From Arcanobacterium phocae (GTDB lineage: Bacteria; Actinomycetota; Actinomycetes; Actinomycetales; Actinomycetaceae), in NCBI RefSeq assembly GCF_900105865.1, contig NZ_LT629804.1:930001-994000 (forward strand): a stretch of 64,000 nucleotides of DNA, given 5' to 3'. This document shows, piece by piece, positions 16,378 through 24,854 of this stretch. The number at the start of each line of letters is the position of its first letter. Positions within the stretch are counted from its first letter, which is position 1. The position numbers and the translations under genes were made by a program. The notes beneath the pieces are model-generated. The model made no database searches. It was not told the DNA's origin and saw nothing but the letters and a program-made list of their open reading frames with translations.

Positions 16378-17087
16378 AATCCGTGCCTGTGTATCATGCC
16401 ATTCGCCAGTTCTATGCGCGGTGTGTAGACATTGTGTTTCCACGTTGGTGTGTTGGTTGCGGAGCAGAAGATGAAAGTCTGTGTGACAGGTGTATGACGG
16501 CGTGGTCGGGGCCTTGGTGGCGGGCAGAGAGTAATGCACAGTATTTGCTACAAGTGGATGCAGCTGGTGAAGATATCGCGGTTTTTCCTGTTTGGGGGAA
16601 AGCCTGGTATCAAGGCGTTGTTGCAGATTCTGTGATTGCTTGGAAGAATCGCGCAGATCGACGTTTGGATTGTGCGTTCGCACAGCTGGTGTTGGGCATC
16701 CTATCGGAGCTGGACATCGATGGTGCATTTCCGGCAGCTCGGTGGGATCGCGTGGTTATTGTTCCGGTGGCATCGTCGAGGGCACGCAAACACCAAGGCC
16801 GTTTTGTCACCGGTGTAATTGCCCGTAGTGTTGGAAAACAGATGGGCGCTCCAGTTGTTGATGGTCTCCGTAAAGGCAATACTCGTTTGCGGTTGCGTAA
16901 TGCTCGGGATCGTGCAGTTAAGAGTCGTGAACAATATGCTGTGCGAGACTTTTCTGGTAGGGACGTTATTCTTGTTGATGATGTTTTGACGACGGGGGCA
17001 ACACTTAACGGTGCTCAAAAAGCGATAACTCAAGCTGGTGGCCGGGTTGTAGGAGCGGTTGTTTTGGCTGTAACAGACCATCCGTAG
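16374..17087 (+). CDS. ComF family phosphoribosyltransferase-like protein
   Basis: ComF/GntX family; in naturally transformable bacteria ComF helps DNA uptake, elsewhere the role is unclear. A four-cysteine zinc knuckle is present (Cys26, Cys29, Cys37, Cys40), followed by the VPVASSRARKHQGRF region and the PRPP-binding VDDVLTTGAT loop (201-210). The start GTG overlaps the lpqB stop. The same gene sits between lpqB and hpf in mycobacteria (Rv3242c), so presence here says nothing about competence. Confidence 0.9.
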   Translation: MKSVPVYHAIRQFYARCVDIVFPRWCVGCGAEDESLCDRCMTAWSGPWWRAESNAQYLLQVDAAGEDIAVFPVWGKAWYQGVVADSVIAWKNRADRRLDCAFAQLVLGILSELDIDGAFPAARWDRVVIVPVASSRARKHQGRFVTGVIARSVGKQMGAPVVDGLRKGNTRLRLRNARDRAVKSREQYAVRDFSGRDVILVDDVLTTGATLNGAQKAITQAGGRVVGAVVLAVTDHP

Positions 17088-17152
17088 GCGCGTATTAGAG
17101 ATTGGGAGCTGTATGCTATCCGCTGAAAAGCATGTGCTGGATCCCTAAATAG

Positions 17153-17181
17153 TTTCATTCTGTGACGTGAGGCACTATACT
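17153..17181 (+). promoter_or_regulatory. Candidate hpf promoter
   Basis: TATACT at 17176-17181 is a good -10; TTTCAT at 17153-17158 lies 17 bases upstream as a weak -35. Transcription from here would give an untranslated leader of about 145 bases. Confidence 0.45.
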
Positions 17182-17258
17182 GAAGGTACTTGCAAGAGAG
17201 TAAATCAATAGATAGTTATGGGTTTACTCAGATGTGAAAGCGGGTGATTGGTGTTTTT

Positions 17259-17309
17259 CTCGCATCACGCGAGTTTAGTCCCTCAACGTAGCATCCGTGG
17301 TGATGCTAC
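17259..17309 (+). promoter_or_regulatory. Structured 5' leader of hpf (two hairpins)
   Basis: CTCGC/GCGAG (17259-17263 and 17269-17273, 5-base loop) is followed by a perfect 8-bp stem GTAGCATC/GATGCTAC (17288-17295 and 17302-17309, loop CGTGGT). The second ends 11 bases before the AAGGAGG ribosome site. Neither has a proper T-tract. A role in translation control or RNA stability in stationary phase is inferred. Confidence 0.45.
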
Positions 17310-17332
17310 CCTCACGACCCAAGGAGGTCATC

Positions 17333-18007
17333 GTGGAATTCGTAGTTAAAGGCCGCAATGCCGAAGTTAGTGACAACTTCCGAGCTTTCGTTGAAGAGAA
17401 GCTGGCAAAGATCGAACAGTTTGCTCCGCGTGCACAACGCGTAGAAGTTGAAGTGACACATGAGCCCAATCCAGCTCAGGCGGAAGTTTCTGAGCGCATC
17501 GAAATAACTGTCCGTGATAAGGGGCCAGTGGTGCGCGCTGAGGCGGCTACATCTGATCGGTATGCTGCGGTAGATATGGTGGCTCAGAAGCTCTTTGAGC
17601 GCCTCCGCCGCAAGAGTGAGAGAATGAAGGATCACAAACATCATGTGGTTCGTGATCTTCCCGCCGAAGAATTGAATGTAGATGAGTTGTTAGCAGAGGC
17701 AAAATCTGCCCATGCCGGAGCAAAAGTGGAGCCTGAGACGCCAACTCACCCCACCGTCGTCGGCGAAGAAATTGAAACTCGAGTTGGTGACTCTCCAGTT
17801 ATCGTTCGCCAGAAGCTCTACGAAGCTCGGCCAATGTCGGTTGAGCAAGCAGTAGACGAGATGGAACTGGTTGGACACCCATTCTTCTTATTCATTGATG
17901 AGGAAACATCACAGCCATGCGCGGCGTATCGTCGTCACGGCTGGACGTACGGTGTTATCCGTCTAGATGCAAAGACGGTTGAGCATGGACCAGGCGATGT
18001 TGCCTAA
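17333..18007 (+). CDS. hpf: Ribosome hibernation promoting factor, long form
   Basis: Binds the 30S decoding region and dimerises or silences ribosomes in stationary phase or stress. The S30AE domain (1-100) begins EFVVKGRNAEVSDNFR; a variable linker leads to the C-terminal dimerisation domain (about 165-220) ending AVYRRHGWTYGVIRL in type (seen here as AAYRRHGWTYGVIRL). 224 residues is a normal long HPF. GTG 17333 follows AAGGAGG; the longer frame from 17297 is inside the leader hairpin. Confidence 0.95.
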   Translation: MEFVVKGRNAEVSDNFRAFVEEKLAKIEQFAPRAQRVEVEVTHEPNPAQAEVSERIEITVRDKGPVVRAEAATSDRYAAVDMVAQKLFERLRRKSERMKDHKHHVVRDLPAEELNVDELLAEAKSAHAGAKVEPETPTHPTVVGEEIETRVGDSPVIVRQKLYEARPMSVEQAVDEMELVGHPFFLFIDEETSQPCAAYRRHGWTYGVIRLDAKTVEHGPGDVA

Positions 18008-18027
18008 CGTCCAGTAACTGAGTGCAA

Positions 18028-18065
18028 GTGAGGGGGTATGTGCCAATGGGCGCGTATCCCCTCAC
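18028..18065 (+). terminator. Strong hairpin after hpf
   Basis: A 17-bp stem (18028-18044 with 18049-18065, loop AATG) with a few G-T pairs. There is no T-tract, as often seen in actinobacterial terminators. Confidence 0.65.
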
Positions 18066-18191
18066 CGCTATACAATGTGGTGTCGATATGGTCACGCTCT
18101 GTTCAGATGTATGGGGTTAGTCCGCTAGTATTGCTTGTGGTTTCTTACAACAACTGACAACGGCCGTTGAGAACGGCTGAAAGAGGTAATC

Positions 18192-19577
18192 GTGACTCAA
18201 CGTCCACTTCAGGTAGCGGTCATCGGTGCTGGCCCTGCAGGCATCTATGCTTCCGATATTTTATCGAAATCAGATCTCGATGTGCAGATTGATCTGTATG
18301 AAAAATTGCCAGCGCCATACGGGCTAGTTCGATACGGAGTAGCTCCAGATCATCCTCGAATCAAGGCGATTATTACAGCGCTTTATAATGTTTTACAGCG
18401 TGGCGATATCCGCCTCGTAGGAAACGTTGAAATTGGTAAAGACGTCACATTTGACGAGCTGCATGAGCATTACGATGCGGTGCTCCTGGCAACCGGTGCG
18501 GATCGTGACCGTCCGTTCGATATTCCAGGTGCAGATCTTCCCGAAGTCTATGGTGCTGCCGATTTTGTGTACTGGTATGATGGGCACCCAGATGTTCCGC
18601 GTACTTGGCCGTTAGAAGCGAAAGAAGTCGCGGTACTCGGCGTGGGAAACGTGGCATTGGACGTCGCTCGAATTTTGGCCAAGCACCCGGATGATCTCAT
18701 GAGCACTGAGATTCCGGAAAATGTAGAGCAGGGTTTGCGCAAGTCGCCGATTACTGATGTTCATGTCTTTGGCCGGCGTGGTCCGGCCCAGGTGAAATTC
18801 ACGCCGATGGAATTGCGTGAATTAGGGCATGTACCTGATGTTGACATCGTGGTTTATCCAGATGATTTTGATTACGACGCCGGTTCGGAGCAAGCCATGG
18901 ATGAGTCTAAGATGGCTCGTCAGGTTGTGGATCAGCTAACGAATTACGCATTCCAAGAAGCTGAGGATTTAACGGCGTCGCGCCGCATCCATATTCATAT
19001 GCTTCAAGCGCCCGCAGAAATTCTTGGCGACGAGCATGTTGAGGGTATTCGGATGGAACGCATGGAATTGCAAGGCGATCAGTCGGTTAAGGGTACTGGA
19101 GAATTTATCGATTATCCAGTTCAGGCTGTCTATCGTGCGATCGGATATGCGTCGTCTCCGATTCCGGGGGTGCCGTTTGACGCTAAGCGATGCATTGTTC
19201 CAAACGAGGGTGGCCGCGTTGTTGACAGTGACGGCGCTGTAGTTACCGGAATGTATGCTACTGGATGGATAAAGCGTGGTCCTGTTGGCCTGATTGGTTC
19301 GACCAAGTCGGATGCGCAAGAAACTATTTCTAACCTGATTGATGACTATAAGGCTGGCAAGCTTCATGCGTCGACGGAGAACGTTGGCTGGGAGGCTACA
19401 CAAGAGGTTCTAGACGGGCGTGGAGTGCGTTATACCGATTGGGAAGGTTGGCACCATCTGGAGGACTTTGAAAAGGCGCTCGGTGCCGAAGCTGGCCGCG
19501 AGCGTATCAAGGTTGTTGAACGCGAGACGATGACTGCTGTTTCGCGCGGTGAAGAGCACGACGGCAAGCTCTACTGA
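18192..19577 (+). CDS. fprA: Ferredoxin/flavodoxin-NADP reductase, adrenodoxin-reductase type
   Basis: FAD enzyme passing electrons between NADP(H) and ferredoxin. The N-terminal FAD loop IGAGPAGIYA (11-20) and the NADP loop LGVGNVALDVARIL (about 154-167) are intact, with FGRRGPAQVKFT following. A C-terminal ATGWIKRGPVGLIGSTKSDA block is typical of FprA. 461 residues matches the family. GTG 18192 has an AGAGGT site. The upstream gap contains a 12-base palindrome CAACGGCCGTTG near 18152. Confidence 0.93.
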   Translation: MTQRPLQVAVIGAGPAGIYASDILSKSDLDVQIDLYEKLPAPYGLVRYGVAPDHPRIKAIITALYNVLQRGDIRLVGNVEIGKDVTFDELHEHYDAVLLATGADRDRPFDIPGADLPEVYGAADFVYWYDGHPDVPRTWPLEAKEVAVLGVGNVALDVARILAKHPDDLMSTEIPENVEQGLRKSPITDVHVFGRRGPAQVKFTPMELRELGHVPDVDIVVYPDDFDYDAGSEQAMDESKMARQVVDQLTNYAFQEAEDLTASRRIHIHMLQAPAEILGDEHVEGIRMERMELQGDQSVKGTGEFIDYPVQAVYRAIGYASSPIPGVPFDAKRCIVPNEGGRVVDSDGAVVTGMYATGWIKRGPVGLIGSTKSDAQETISNLIDDYKAGKLHASTENVGWEATQEVLDGRGVRYTDWEGWHHLEDFEKALGAEAGRERIKVVERETMTAVSRGEEHDGKLY

Positions 19578-19590
19578 TATTCCTCGACGT

Positions 19591-19632
19591 GATGTGTGCC
19601 CGGAATTCTAGTTCCGGGCACACATCATTTTT
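19591..19632 (+). terminator. Rho-independent terminator of fprA
   Basis: Perfect 15-bp stem (19591-19605 with 19612-19626), loop TTCTAG, followed by ATTTTT. It separates fprA from convergent yajQ. Confidence 0.93.
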
Positions 19633-19658
19633 CTGCTCAGTAGCTCAGTGTGGATCTT

Positions 19659-20153
19659 TTACCGGTAGTTGACGAACTGCAGTGCGACGTCGAGCTGAGC
19701 TCCTTTGAGGAGAGCGATTGTGGCCTGTAAATCGTCACGTGACTTTGATGAAACCCGCACTTCGTCGCCCTGGATCTGGGCTTTAACAGACTTAGGGCCT
19801 TCATCGCGGATGAGTTTGGTGATCTTCTTTGCGTTGGCCTGGTCGATGCCCTTCTTTAGGGTGCCGACGAGGTGATATTCCTTCCCGGATGCTTTTGGTT
19901 CACCGTCGCCAACATCAACTTGCTTGAGTGATAGGCCGCGGCGAATAAGTTTCGTTTGTAGTACGTCCCAAATTGCCAAGACGCGCTCTGGTGTGTTGGC
20001 GGTCATAGTAATACTTTCACCAGAAAGCTTGATGCTAGCCCCAACGTTCTTGAAATCGTAGCGCTGGGATATCTCTTTTGCGGTTTGATTTACTGCGTTA
20101 TCCGCCTCCTGGTAGTCGTAATCAGAGACGACGTCGAACGATGAATCTGCCAT
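19659..20153 (-). CDS. YajQ family nucleotide-binding protein
   Basis: Two RNA-binding-like domains; family members bind cyclic di-GMP or nucleotides and in some bacteria act as c-di-GMP effectors. The signature opening [19 protein letters not shown], the RYDFK motif and the end ALQFVNYR are all present. 164 residues is standard. Well-supported ATG with AGGAG upstream. No c-di-GMP enzymes are in the window, so the ligand is untested. Confidence 0.93.
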   Translation of the reverse strand: MADSSFDVVSDYDYQEADNAVNQTAKEISQRYDFKNVGASIKLSGESITMTANTPERVLAIWDVLQTKLIRRGLSLKQVDVGDGEPKASGKEYHLVGTLKKGIDQANAKKITKLIRDEGPKSVKAQIQGDEVRVSSKSRDDLQATIALLKGAQLDVALQFVNYR

Positions 20154-20224
20154 GATTTCTCCTGTCTGTGAGTGCGCTCAAATAAAAATGTGACGCGCAC
20201 GGCATTAGTTTTTACGTTTATAGT

Positions 20225-20255
20225 TTGACACGGTATGGGGTGGAGCTGGTAATCT
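20225..20255 (+). promoter_or_regulatory. Probable promoter of the tRNA cluster
   Basis: TTGACA (20225-20230) and TAATCT (20250-20255), 19-base spacer, 34 bases before tRNA-Tyr. The consensus -35 fits a strong stable-RNA promoter; the spacer is slightly long. Confidence 0.55.
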
Positions 20256-20289
20256 CGTTATCCGCACGGGGTTGTAAAAAACCGTGTAC

Positions 20290-20370
20290 GGCAGGTTTGC
20301 AGAGCGGCCAAATGCATCTGACTGTAAATCAGACGGGTAACCTTCGGGGGTTCAAATCCCTCACCTGCCA
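20290..20370 (+). tRNA. tRNA-Tyr (GTA)
   Basis: Acceptor GGCAGGT pairs with ACCTGCC (20363-20369), discriminator A. Anticodon stem TCTGA/TCAGA encloses CTGTAAA with GTA at 20324-20326. A long variable arm (class II) precedes the GGTTCAAATCC T-arm. The 3' CCA is not encoded. Confidence 0.96.
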
Positions 20371-20401
20371 CGAGCTGGTTTGGACAGTGTCCAAGCAAGT
20401 T

Positions 20402-20438
20402 CAAAATTCTTGGTGATACGTACCACTGAAGAATTTTG
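20402..20438 (+). repeat. Inverted repeat between tRNA-Tyr and tRNA-Thr
   Basis: CAAAATTCTT (20402-20411) and AAGAATTTTG (20429-20438) form a 10-bp stem, followed 16 bases later by TTTTT. A smaller perfect repeat TTGGACA/TGTCCAA lies just upstream near 20389. It may be a processing site or a weak terminator within the tRNA transcript. Confidence 0.45.
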
Positions 20439-20486
20439 GTTATTAGTTGGTTTTTGAGCGAGCCACTTGGTAAGCTTTCCAACGTT

Positions 20487-20562
20487 GCCCCGATAGCTCA
20501 GTCGGCAGAGCGTCTCCATGGTAAGGAGAAGGTCAAGGGTTCGATTCCCTTTCGGGGCTCCA
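20487..20562 (+). tRNA. tRNA-Thr (GGT)
   Basis: Acceptor GCCCCGA pairs with TCGGGGC (20552-20558). Anticodon stem TCTCC/GGAGA encloses ATGGTAA, giving GGT. Discriminator T and an encoded CCA follow. Confidence 0.96.
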
Positions 20563-20587
20563 TTCATTTCACCAGAAATGAATTTGA

Positions 20588-20661
20588 GGCGGGGTAGCTC
20601 AGTTGGTCAGAGCGCACGACTCATAATCGTGAGGTCGCGGGTTCAAACCCCGCCCCCGCTA
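20588..20661 (+). tRNA. tRNA-Met (CAT), elongator
   Basis: Acceptor GGCGGGG pairs with CCCCGCT with a terminal G-U; anticodon stem CACGA/TCGTG encloses CTCATAA. The paired first position and absence of three G-C pairs in the anticodon stem argue against an initiator tRNA. Confidence 0.95.
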
Positions 20662-20714
20662 CAAACGAAATTGAAGCACCCGCTTCTCAACAAGCCGAAC
20701 GTGAGGTAACAACA

Positions 20715-20885
20715 GTGGCTAGCAAGTCTGCAGACGTTCGCCCCAAGATCACCCTCGCTTGCGAGGTTTGCAAGGAGCGAAACTACATCACCAAGAAGAA
20801 TCGTCGTAACTCGCCGGATCGTCTTGAGCTCAAGAAGTACTGTCCAAAGTGCTCGAAGTCTCAGACGCATCGTGAGACACGATAA
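20715..20885 (+). CDS. rpmG: 50S ribosomal protein L33
   Basis: Small 50S protein of 56 residues with the zinc-type pattern Cys16, Cys19, Cys43, Cys46 (two CxxC pairs). GTG 20715 is preceded by GAGG. It lies 53 bases after tRNA-Met, probably in the same transcript, the tRNA-Met/Thr-rpmG arrangement common in actinobacteria. As a C+ paralogue it may be one of two L33 copies replaced under zinc limitation. Confidence 0.95.
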   Translation: MASKSADVRPKITLACEVCKERNYITKKNRRNSPDRLELKKYCPKCSKSQTHRETR

Positions 20886-20892
20886 AGTCTTT

Positions 20893-20936
20893 AGATAAGC
20901 GGGGACCCCTCCACCTGGAGGGGTCCCCGCTTATCT
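20893..20936 (+). terminator. Long perfect hairpin after rpmG
   Basis: A 20-bp uninterrupted stem (20893-20912 with 20917-20936) and loop ACCT. No T-tract follows, so it would be an I-shaped terminator. Confidence 0.8.
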
Positions 20937-21076
20937 ACTACCTTGTTTCCTGACCTTATAATGGAAAGCTTTATGGCAGCGAGGTAGAGATTTCGCACTG
21001 AAGTATTCGCGAACTTAGATTCGGCAGTGGTTTATAGTTGAGTAGAAAGATTCAGAGGTCACAAGGAGGAAGACCG

Positions 21077-22255
21077 ATGGAGTGTTCTATTACGGAAATG
21101 ATTGGTCATGGTCCGGTACCACCGGCTGTTCCTTCTTCGCGTGCCCAGTTGGGGGCACAGACCCTCGCACAGCTCACTACGTTCGGCGTTGGCGGCTCGA
21201 TAGCTAACCTGGTTGAAGCTAGAACTGAAACGGAGATCGTCGAAGCGGTCGCAGCAGCTGACCAACAAGGAATCCCGGTGCTCGTGATCGGCGGTGGCTC
21301 TAATATTCTCGCCGCTGATGATGATTTCGCAGGTGTCGTTATTCGCGATATGCGTCATGACATCACAACCACAATGGATGACGGCTGTGGCGGTGGCCAA
21401 ATGACCGTGACTGCAGGAACTCCGTGGGACGACGTCGTCGTCTACTCCCTTGAACAAGAATGGATGGGGCTCGAAGCTCTCTCTGGCATACCTGGATCTG
21501 CCGGGGCAGCTCCAGTCCAAAACATTGGTGCGTACGGACAAGAAGTTGCGGAAACGATTGCATCGTTGCGAGTTTACGATCGCCAACAGCACCGAGTAAC
21601 AACATTATTCCTCTCTGATCTTGATTTTGGCTATCGGCATTCTTTACTCAAATCATCGATGGTGTCTGGCCCATGGGGTCCCAGCCCCCGGTGGATTGTG
21701 CTATCAGTTAATTTCCACATGCGCCGTGCAACCCTAGGTGCGCCCGTGAAATATGGTCAACTTGCCGCAGCTCTCGGTATTGACTTGGGTGAGCGAGCCC
21801 CGGCGGTTGACGTTCGTCAGGCAGTTCTGGATCTGCGGCGATCAAAGTCAATGGTGCTTGATGACGCAAATCGCAACACTTATTCGGCCGGATCGTTCTT
21901 CACTAATCCGATTTTGACGTCAGCGCAGGCGGAACAGTTACCAGAACAAGCGCCACGGTTCGCCGTAACTGACCACACGACGATTAACCAAATTGGTGGT
22001 GAACCGACTGTCATTGAGGGGTATGTAAAATCGTCCGCTGCTTGGCTCATTTCACACGCCGGTTTTGATAAAGGTTTTGCGGTGTCTGATCGAGCATCGT
22101 TATCGACGGATCATTCATTGGCATTAACTAACCGTGGTCAGGCGTGCGCAGCCGACGTCATCGAACTAGCAAAAACCGTCCGTGACGGCGTGCAAAAGGC
22201 ATTCGGCGTGAGACTAGTACCAGAGCCGGTATTCGTCGGTCTAAGCCTCGATTAG
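21077..22255 (+). CDS. murB: UDP-N-acetylenolpyruvoylglucosamine reductase MurB
   Basis: Reduces UDP-GlcNAc-enolpyruvate to UDP-MurNAc with NADPH, the second committed step of peptidoglycan precursor synthesis. The FAD-binding region holds VIGGGSNILAAD; GIPGSAGAAPVQNIGAYGQEV and YSAGSFFTNP (proton-donor Ser) follow, and the C-terminal Glu lies in LVPEPVFVG. ATG 21077 follows AAGGAGG; the longer frame is unsupported. The stop overlaps the convergent hydrolase stop within TTAG. Confidence 0.96.
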   Translation: MECSITEMIGHGPVPPAVPSSRAQLGAQTLAQLTTFGVGGSIANLVEARTETEIVEAVAAADQQGIPVLVIGGGSNILAADDDFAGVVIRDMRHDITTTMDDGCGGGQMTVTAGTPWDDVVVYSLEQEWMGLEALSGIPGSAGAAPVQNIGAYGQEVAETIASLRVYDRQQHRVTTLFLSDLDFGYRHSLLKSSMVSGPWGPSPRWIVLSVNFHMRRATLGAPVKYGQLAAALGIDLGERAPAVDVRQAVLDLRRSKSMVLDDANRNTYSAGSFFTNPILTSAQAEQLPEQAPRFAVTDHTTINQIGGEPTVIEGYVKSSAAWLISHAGFDKGFAVSDRASLSTDHSLALTNRGQACAADVIELAKTVRDGVQKAFGVRLVPEPVFVGLSLD

Positions 22256-22908
22256 CGCGCTCTGAGCAGGCGTTTAATACATTCTGCTACATACCGTTGT
22301 GTCTCGAGGGTTCCTAGCGGCAAGAAATGTCCTGCACTTGAGAGTCGAATATTGTGAGCGCCAGGAAGATAAGAGCCATTAGGAACGTGTGGGTCCCAGG
22401 CAGGAATAAGTGAATATATTCGTTCATCAGTATCCAACGGCTGTGGCGTCACCCCGATGTCGCTGCCCTGCGGGGCTAGCCGACGAACCGCCGAAGTATG
22501 TGGGAAAAATCGTGCCAATGACGATCCTTGCCACGGTGTAGCAATCGCAACCATGCCAACGAGTTGGTTAAGTTCGTTGCGATGTGTGAGAACTTCGCGT
22601 CCAATAAGACCGCCTTTAGAATGTGCTAACAAGATTACCGGGCCGTTAATTTCCGCGACCCGCCGCAGTAGCATCTGGGCTAGGTCGGAGGTAGGTGCTG
22701 TTTGTAGTTTCAGTTCTGGCACATGCACGATTCGGTAGCCCAACCCATTCAACGCCTGGGCCAGCGTCTCAAGTTGCGACTGTCCTTCAAAAATTCCCGG
22801 AACTAAAACAACTGTTACCGGGGCCTGGGCGACAGTGCGATAACGACGACGAATTGCTACGCTCCGCACAAACCAAGCGTAGTCGCGTATTCGTTTGCAA
22901 ATATTCAT
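22252..22908 (-). CDS. Alpha/beta hydrolase (lipase-like)
   Basis: Predicted cytoplasmic serine hydrolase. The strand-turn VVLVPGIFEG opens the fold and the nucleophile lies in LAHSKGG; a late GHFLP His completes a plausible triad. Substrate unknown. The start ATG 22908 overlaps the upstream hydrolase stop (ATGA). Last gene of a three-gene overlapping unit with another hydrolase and adenosine deaminase. Confidence 0.82.
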   Translation of the reverse strand: MNICKRIRDYAWFVRSVAIRRRYRTVAQAPVTVVLVPGIFEGQSQLETLAQALNGLGYRIVHVPELKLQTAPTSDLAQMLLRRVAEINGPVILLAHSKGGLIGREVLTHRNELNQLVGMVAIATPWQGSSLARFFPHTSAVRRLAPQGSDIGVTPQPLDTDERIYSLIPAWDPHVPNGSYLPGAHNIRLSSAGHFLPLGTLETQRYVAECIKRLLRAR

Positions 22909-23753
22909 CGTTCGCACTCGTTGAGAAGAGTTGCAACATAGTGGCTAACTGTTCGGTGGTCGTTATACAACGTAGAATGAGCCGCACCTGGAATCGTGTA
23001 AATACTGGCCTGAGAAACCTTACTCGCCAAGTATGACAGCCACTGTTTTGGCGCAAGATAATCGTGCTCACCGCGAATAAAAACAAATCGCGCGTCTGGA
23101 CTGGACGCTGTGATTCGTTCCTCGATGGGGTAGGCCAATACGCGTGGCATAATGCGTGCCATCCACACTGTGGCTGCCCGCAGATACGACCATACGGCGA
23201 TATGGACAAGCGAGGGTCGTTCGAACACTGATGATTGAGCATATCGCGCTACCACCCATGCGGGATTGCGTTCGACGACGTTCACCGGGGGACCCACCAG
23301 TGCCGCTCGGCGGAATTTCTCTGGCCGACTGGCAAGCAGTTCGACGACGATCTGTGCGCCCATCGAATGACCAACAAAAATTGGGTCTGAAATACCGTTC
23401 AGCTCTAATACGGCGTCAATTATTTTCGCAAAATCACCGATTGCTAGCGGTTTCTCAGGAGCGGGTAGGTCTCCGAAACCGGGTAGGTCTGCCATGAGGA
23501 CTTCGCCAAAATGGCTCAGTTCCTCAGCAAGCGGCAACAGGTATGTGGCTGACAACCCGATACCGTGGACCAGAACAAATGTCACTCGATGGTCGCCCGG
23601 CCGATCGAGGTCGATCCGATTGAGTCCGGGAGCAGGTGCGCCAAGTCGGTGAACCCGAACAAATGATGACCCGATCTTCACCAATGCGCGTTGTGGAACC
23701 GGTAGCGGACTATCTGTTACGAAGTTATTGAACCGATCAGGCTTTAGTCGCAT
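22905..23753 (-). CDS. Alpha/beta hydrolase
   Basis: Classical alpha/beta hydrolase of 282 residues: oxyanion motif LVHGIGLS, nucleophile Ser in VGHSMGAQ, acid in RGEHDYLAP and catalytic His in GAAHSTLY. No signal peptide. Esterase, lipase or C-C hydrolase activity cannot be told apart. I prefer ATG 23753, which has GGAG 6 bases upstream and overlaps the adenosine deaminase end by 17 bases; a frame extending to 23798 has no ribosome site. Confidence 0.85.
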   Translation of the reverse strand: MRLKPDRFNNFVTDSPLPVPQRALVKIGSSFVRVHRLGAPAPGLNRIDLDRPGDHRVTFVLVHGIGLSATYLLPLAEELSHFGEVLMADLPGFGDLPAPEKPLAIGDFAKIIDAVLELNGISDPIFVGHSMGAQIVVELLASRPEKFRRAALVGPPVNVVERNPAWVVARYAQSSVFERPSLVHIAVWSYLRAATVWMARIMPRVLAYPIEERITASSPDARFVFIRGEHDYLAPKQWLSYLASKVSQASIYTIPGAAHSTLYNDHRTVSHYVATLLNECER

Positions 23754-24780
23754 CGGTGTCTCCATCAGGCATAGCCAGCCAGGCATCGACGTCGTCATGC
23801 CACTGGCTCTTGGCCTGTTCGCTCGCCAGCGATGCGCTAATGGACGAATGCGCTAATAATGCCAGCTCATAATCGTCAAACCCAAGATCGCGTGCAATCT
23901 GATATTGAGCCGTTAAGCGCGATAAGAACAACAACGGATCGTCAGCTCCCAACGCTACTTGGGCTCCGGCGTCGAGAAGCGTACGTAACGGAACATCATC
24001 CTTATGGCCGTAAACGCCCAGCGATACATTTGAGGCGGGGCACACCTCGAACGCAATTCCAGCATCAACGATGCGTGCCAACAATTCCGGATCCTCTGCT
24101 GCGCGAACGCCATGACCTAACCGAGCTGGGCGTAGGTGTGCCACGACTTCTCGCAAATGATCCGGCCCAAGTAGCTCGCCACCATGAGGAACAGCAGCCA
24201 GCCCAGCTCGGCGGGCAATATTGAATGCGGCCGACCATTCCGACGTCTTTCCGCGGCGTTCGTCATTGCTCAACCCGAAACCGACAACTTGGCCGGGGCC
24301 ATCACCGGCATGTTTTGCTGCTAGGCGAGCTAACGTACGTGCCTCTAACGGGTGACGGATACGCGAAGCAGCAACAATAACACCAACCTCAATACCAACG
24401 TCGCGAGACGCTGACTTAGCCTCATCCAACACGATCTCTAACGCTGGGGTAATACCGCCAACAAATGGAGCATATGATGTGGGGTCAATCTGGATCTCCA
24501 ACCGGCGCGAGCCTTCAGCTTTATCATCTTCGGTAGCTTCGCGCACAATCCGGCGCATAGCCGGTTCGCTGCGCACGACTTTACGTGCCGCATCGTAGGA
24601 GCGCTGAAAACGAAACCAGCCCCGCTGATCAGCTGGCACGTGTAGTGAAACGTTGTCCGTCAGATTTTCTGGCAGGCGCAGTCCTTGTTCCCGAGCCATA
24701 TCGGCTAATGTTGATACGCGCATGGAGCCGGTGAAGTGCAGATGAAGATGTGCTTTAGGAAGGGCATTAAGGTCTCGCAT
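23737..24780 (-). CDS. add: Adenosine deaminase
   Basis: Zinc hydrolase converting adenosine and deoxyadenosine to inosine forms in purine salvage. Metal ligands His13 and His15 lie in HLHLHF; VPHGGELLG supplies another His and the general-acid Glu, LGHGVRA the base His, and LGADDPLLF the last Asp ligand. Start ATG 24780 matches the normal N-terminus (DLNALPKAHLHLH); the frame extends 54 residues further with no family resemblance. Only a weak ribosome site is seen. Confidence 0.92.
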   Translation of the reverse strand: MRDLNALPKAHLHLHFTGSMRVSTLADMAREQGLRLPENLTDNVSLHVPADQRGWFRFQRSYDAARKVVRSEPAMRRIVREATEDDKAEGSRRLEIQIDPTSYAPFVGGITPALEIVLDEAKSASRDVGIEVGVIVAASRIRHPLEARTLARLAAKHAGDGPGQVVGFGLSNDERRGKTSEWSAAFNIARRAGLAAVPHGGELLGPDHLREVVAHLRPARLGHGVRAAEDPELLARIVDAGIAFEVCPASNVSLGVYGHKDDVPLRTLLDAGAQVALGADDPLLFLSRLTAQYQIARDLGFDDYELALLAHSSISASLASEQAKSQWHDDVDAWLAMPDGDTDATKA

Positions 24781-24854
24781 ATGCCAAGTCTGCCAGCGTA
24801 CCGGTGTCCTTTCAATGCGCCAGAGTGTGAAACTGTGCGGGCCGGGTTTTAACG

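Noticed and set aside
16374..17087. ComF as evidence for natural competence
   Set aside because: The gene is part of the conserved lpqB-comF-hpf order; no other competence gene is in the window.
20225..20709. Open frames across the tRNA-Tyr/Thr/Met cluster
   Set aside because: All lie over folded tRNA genes; no coding signals.
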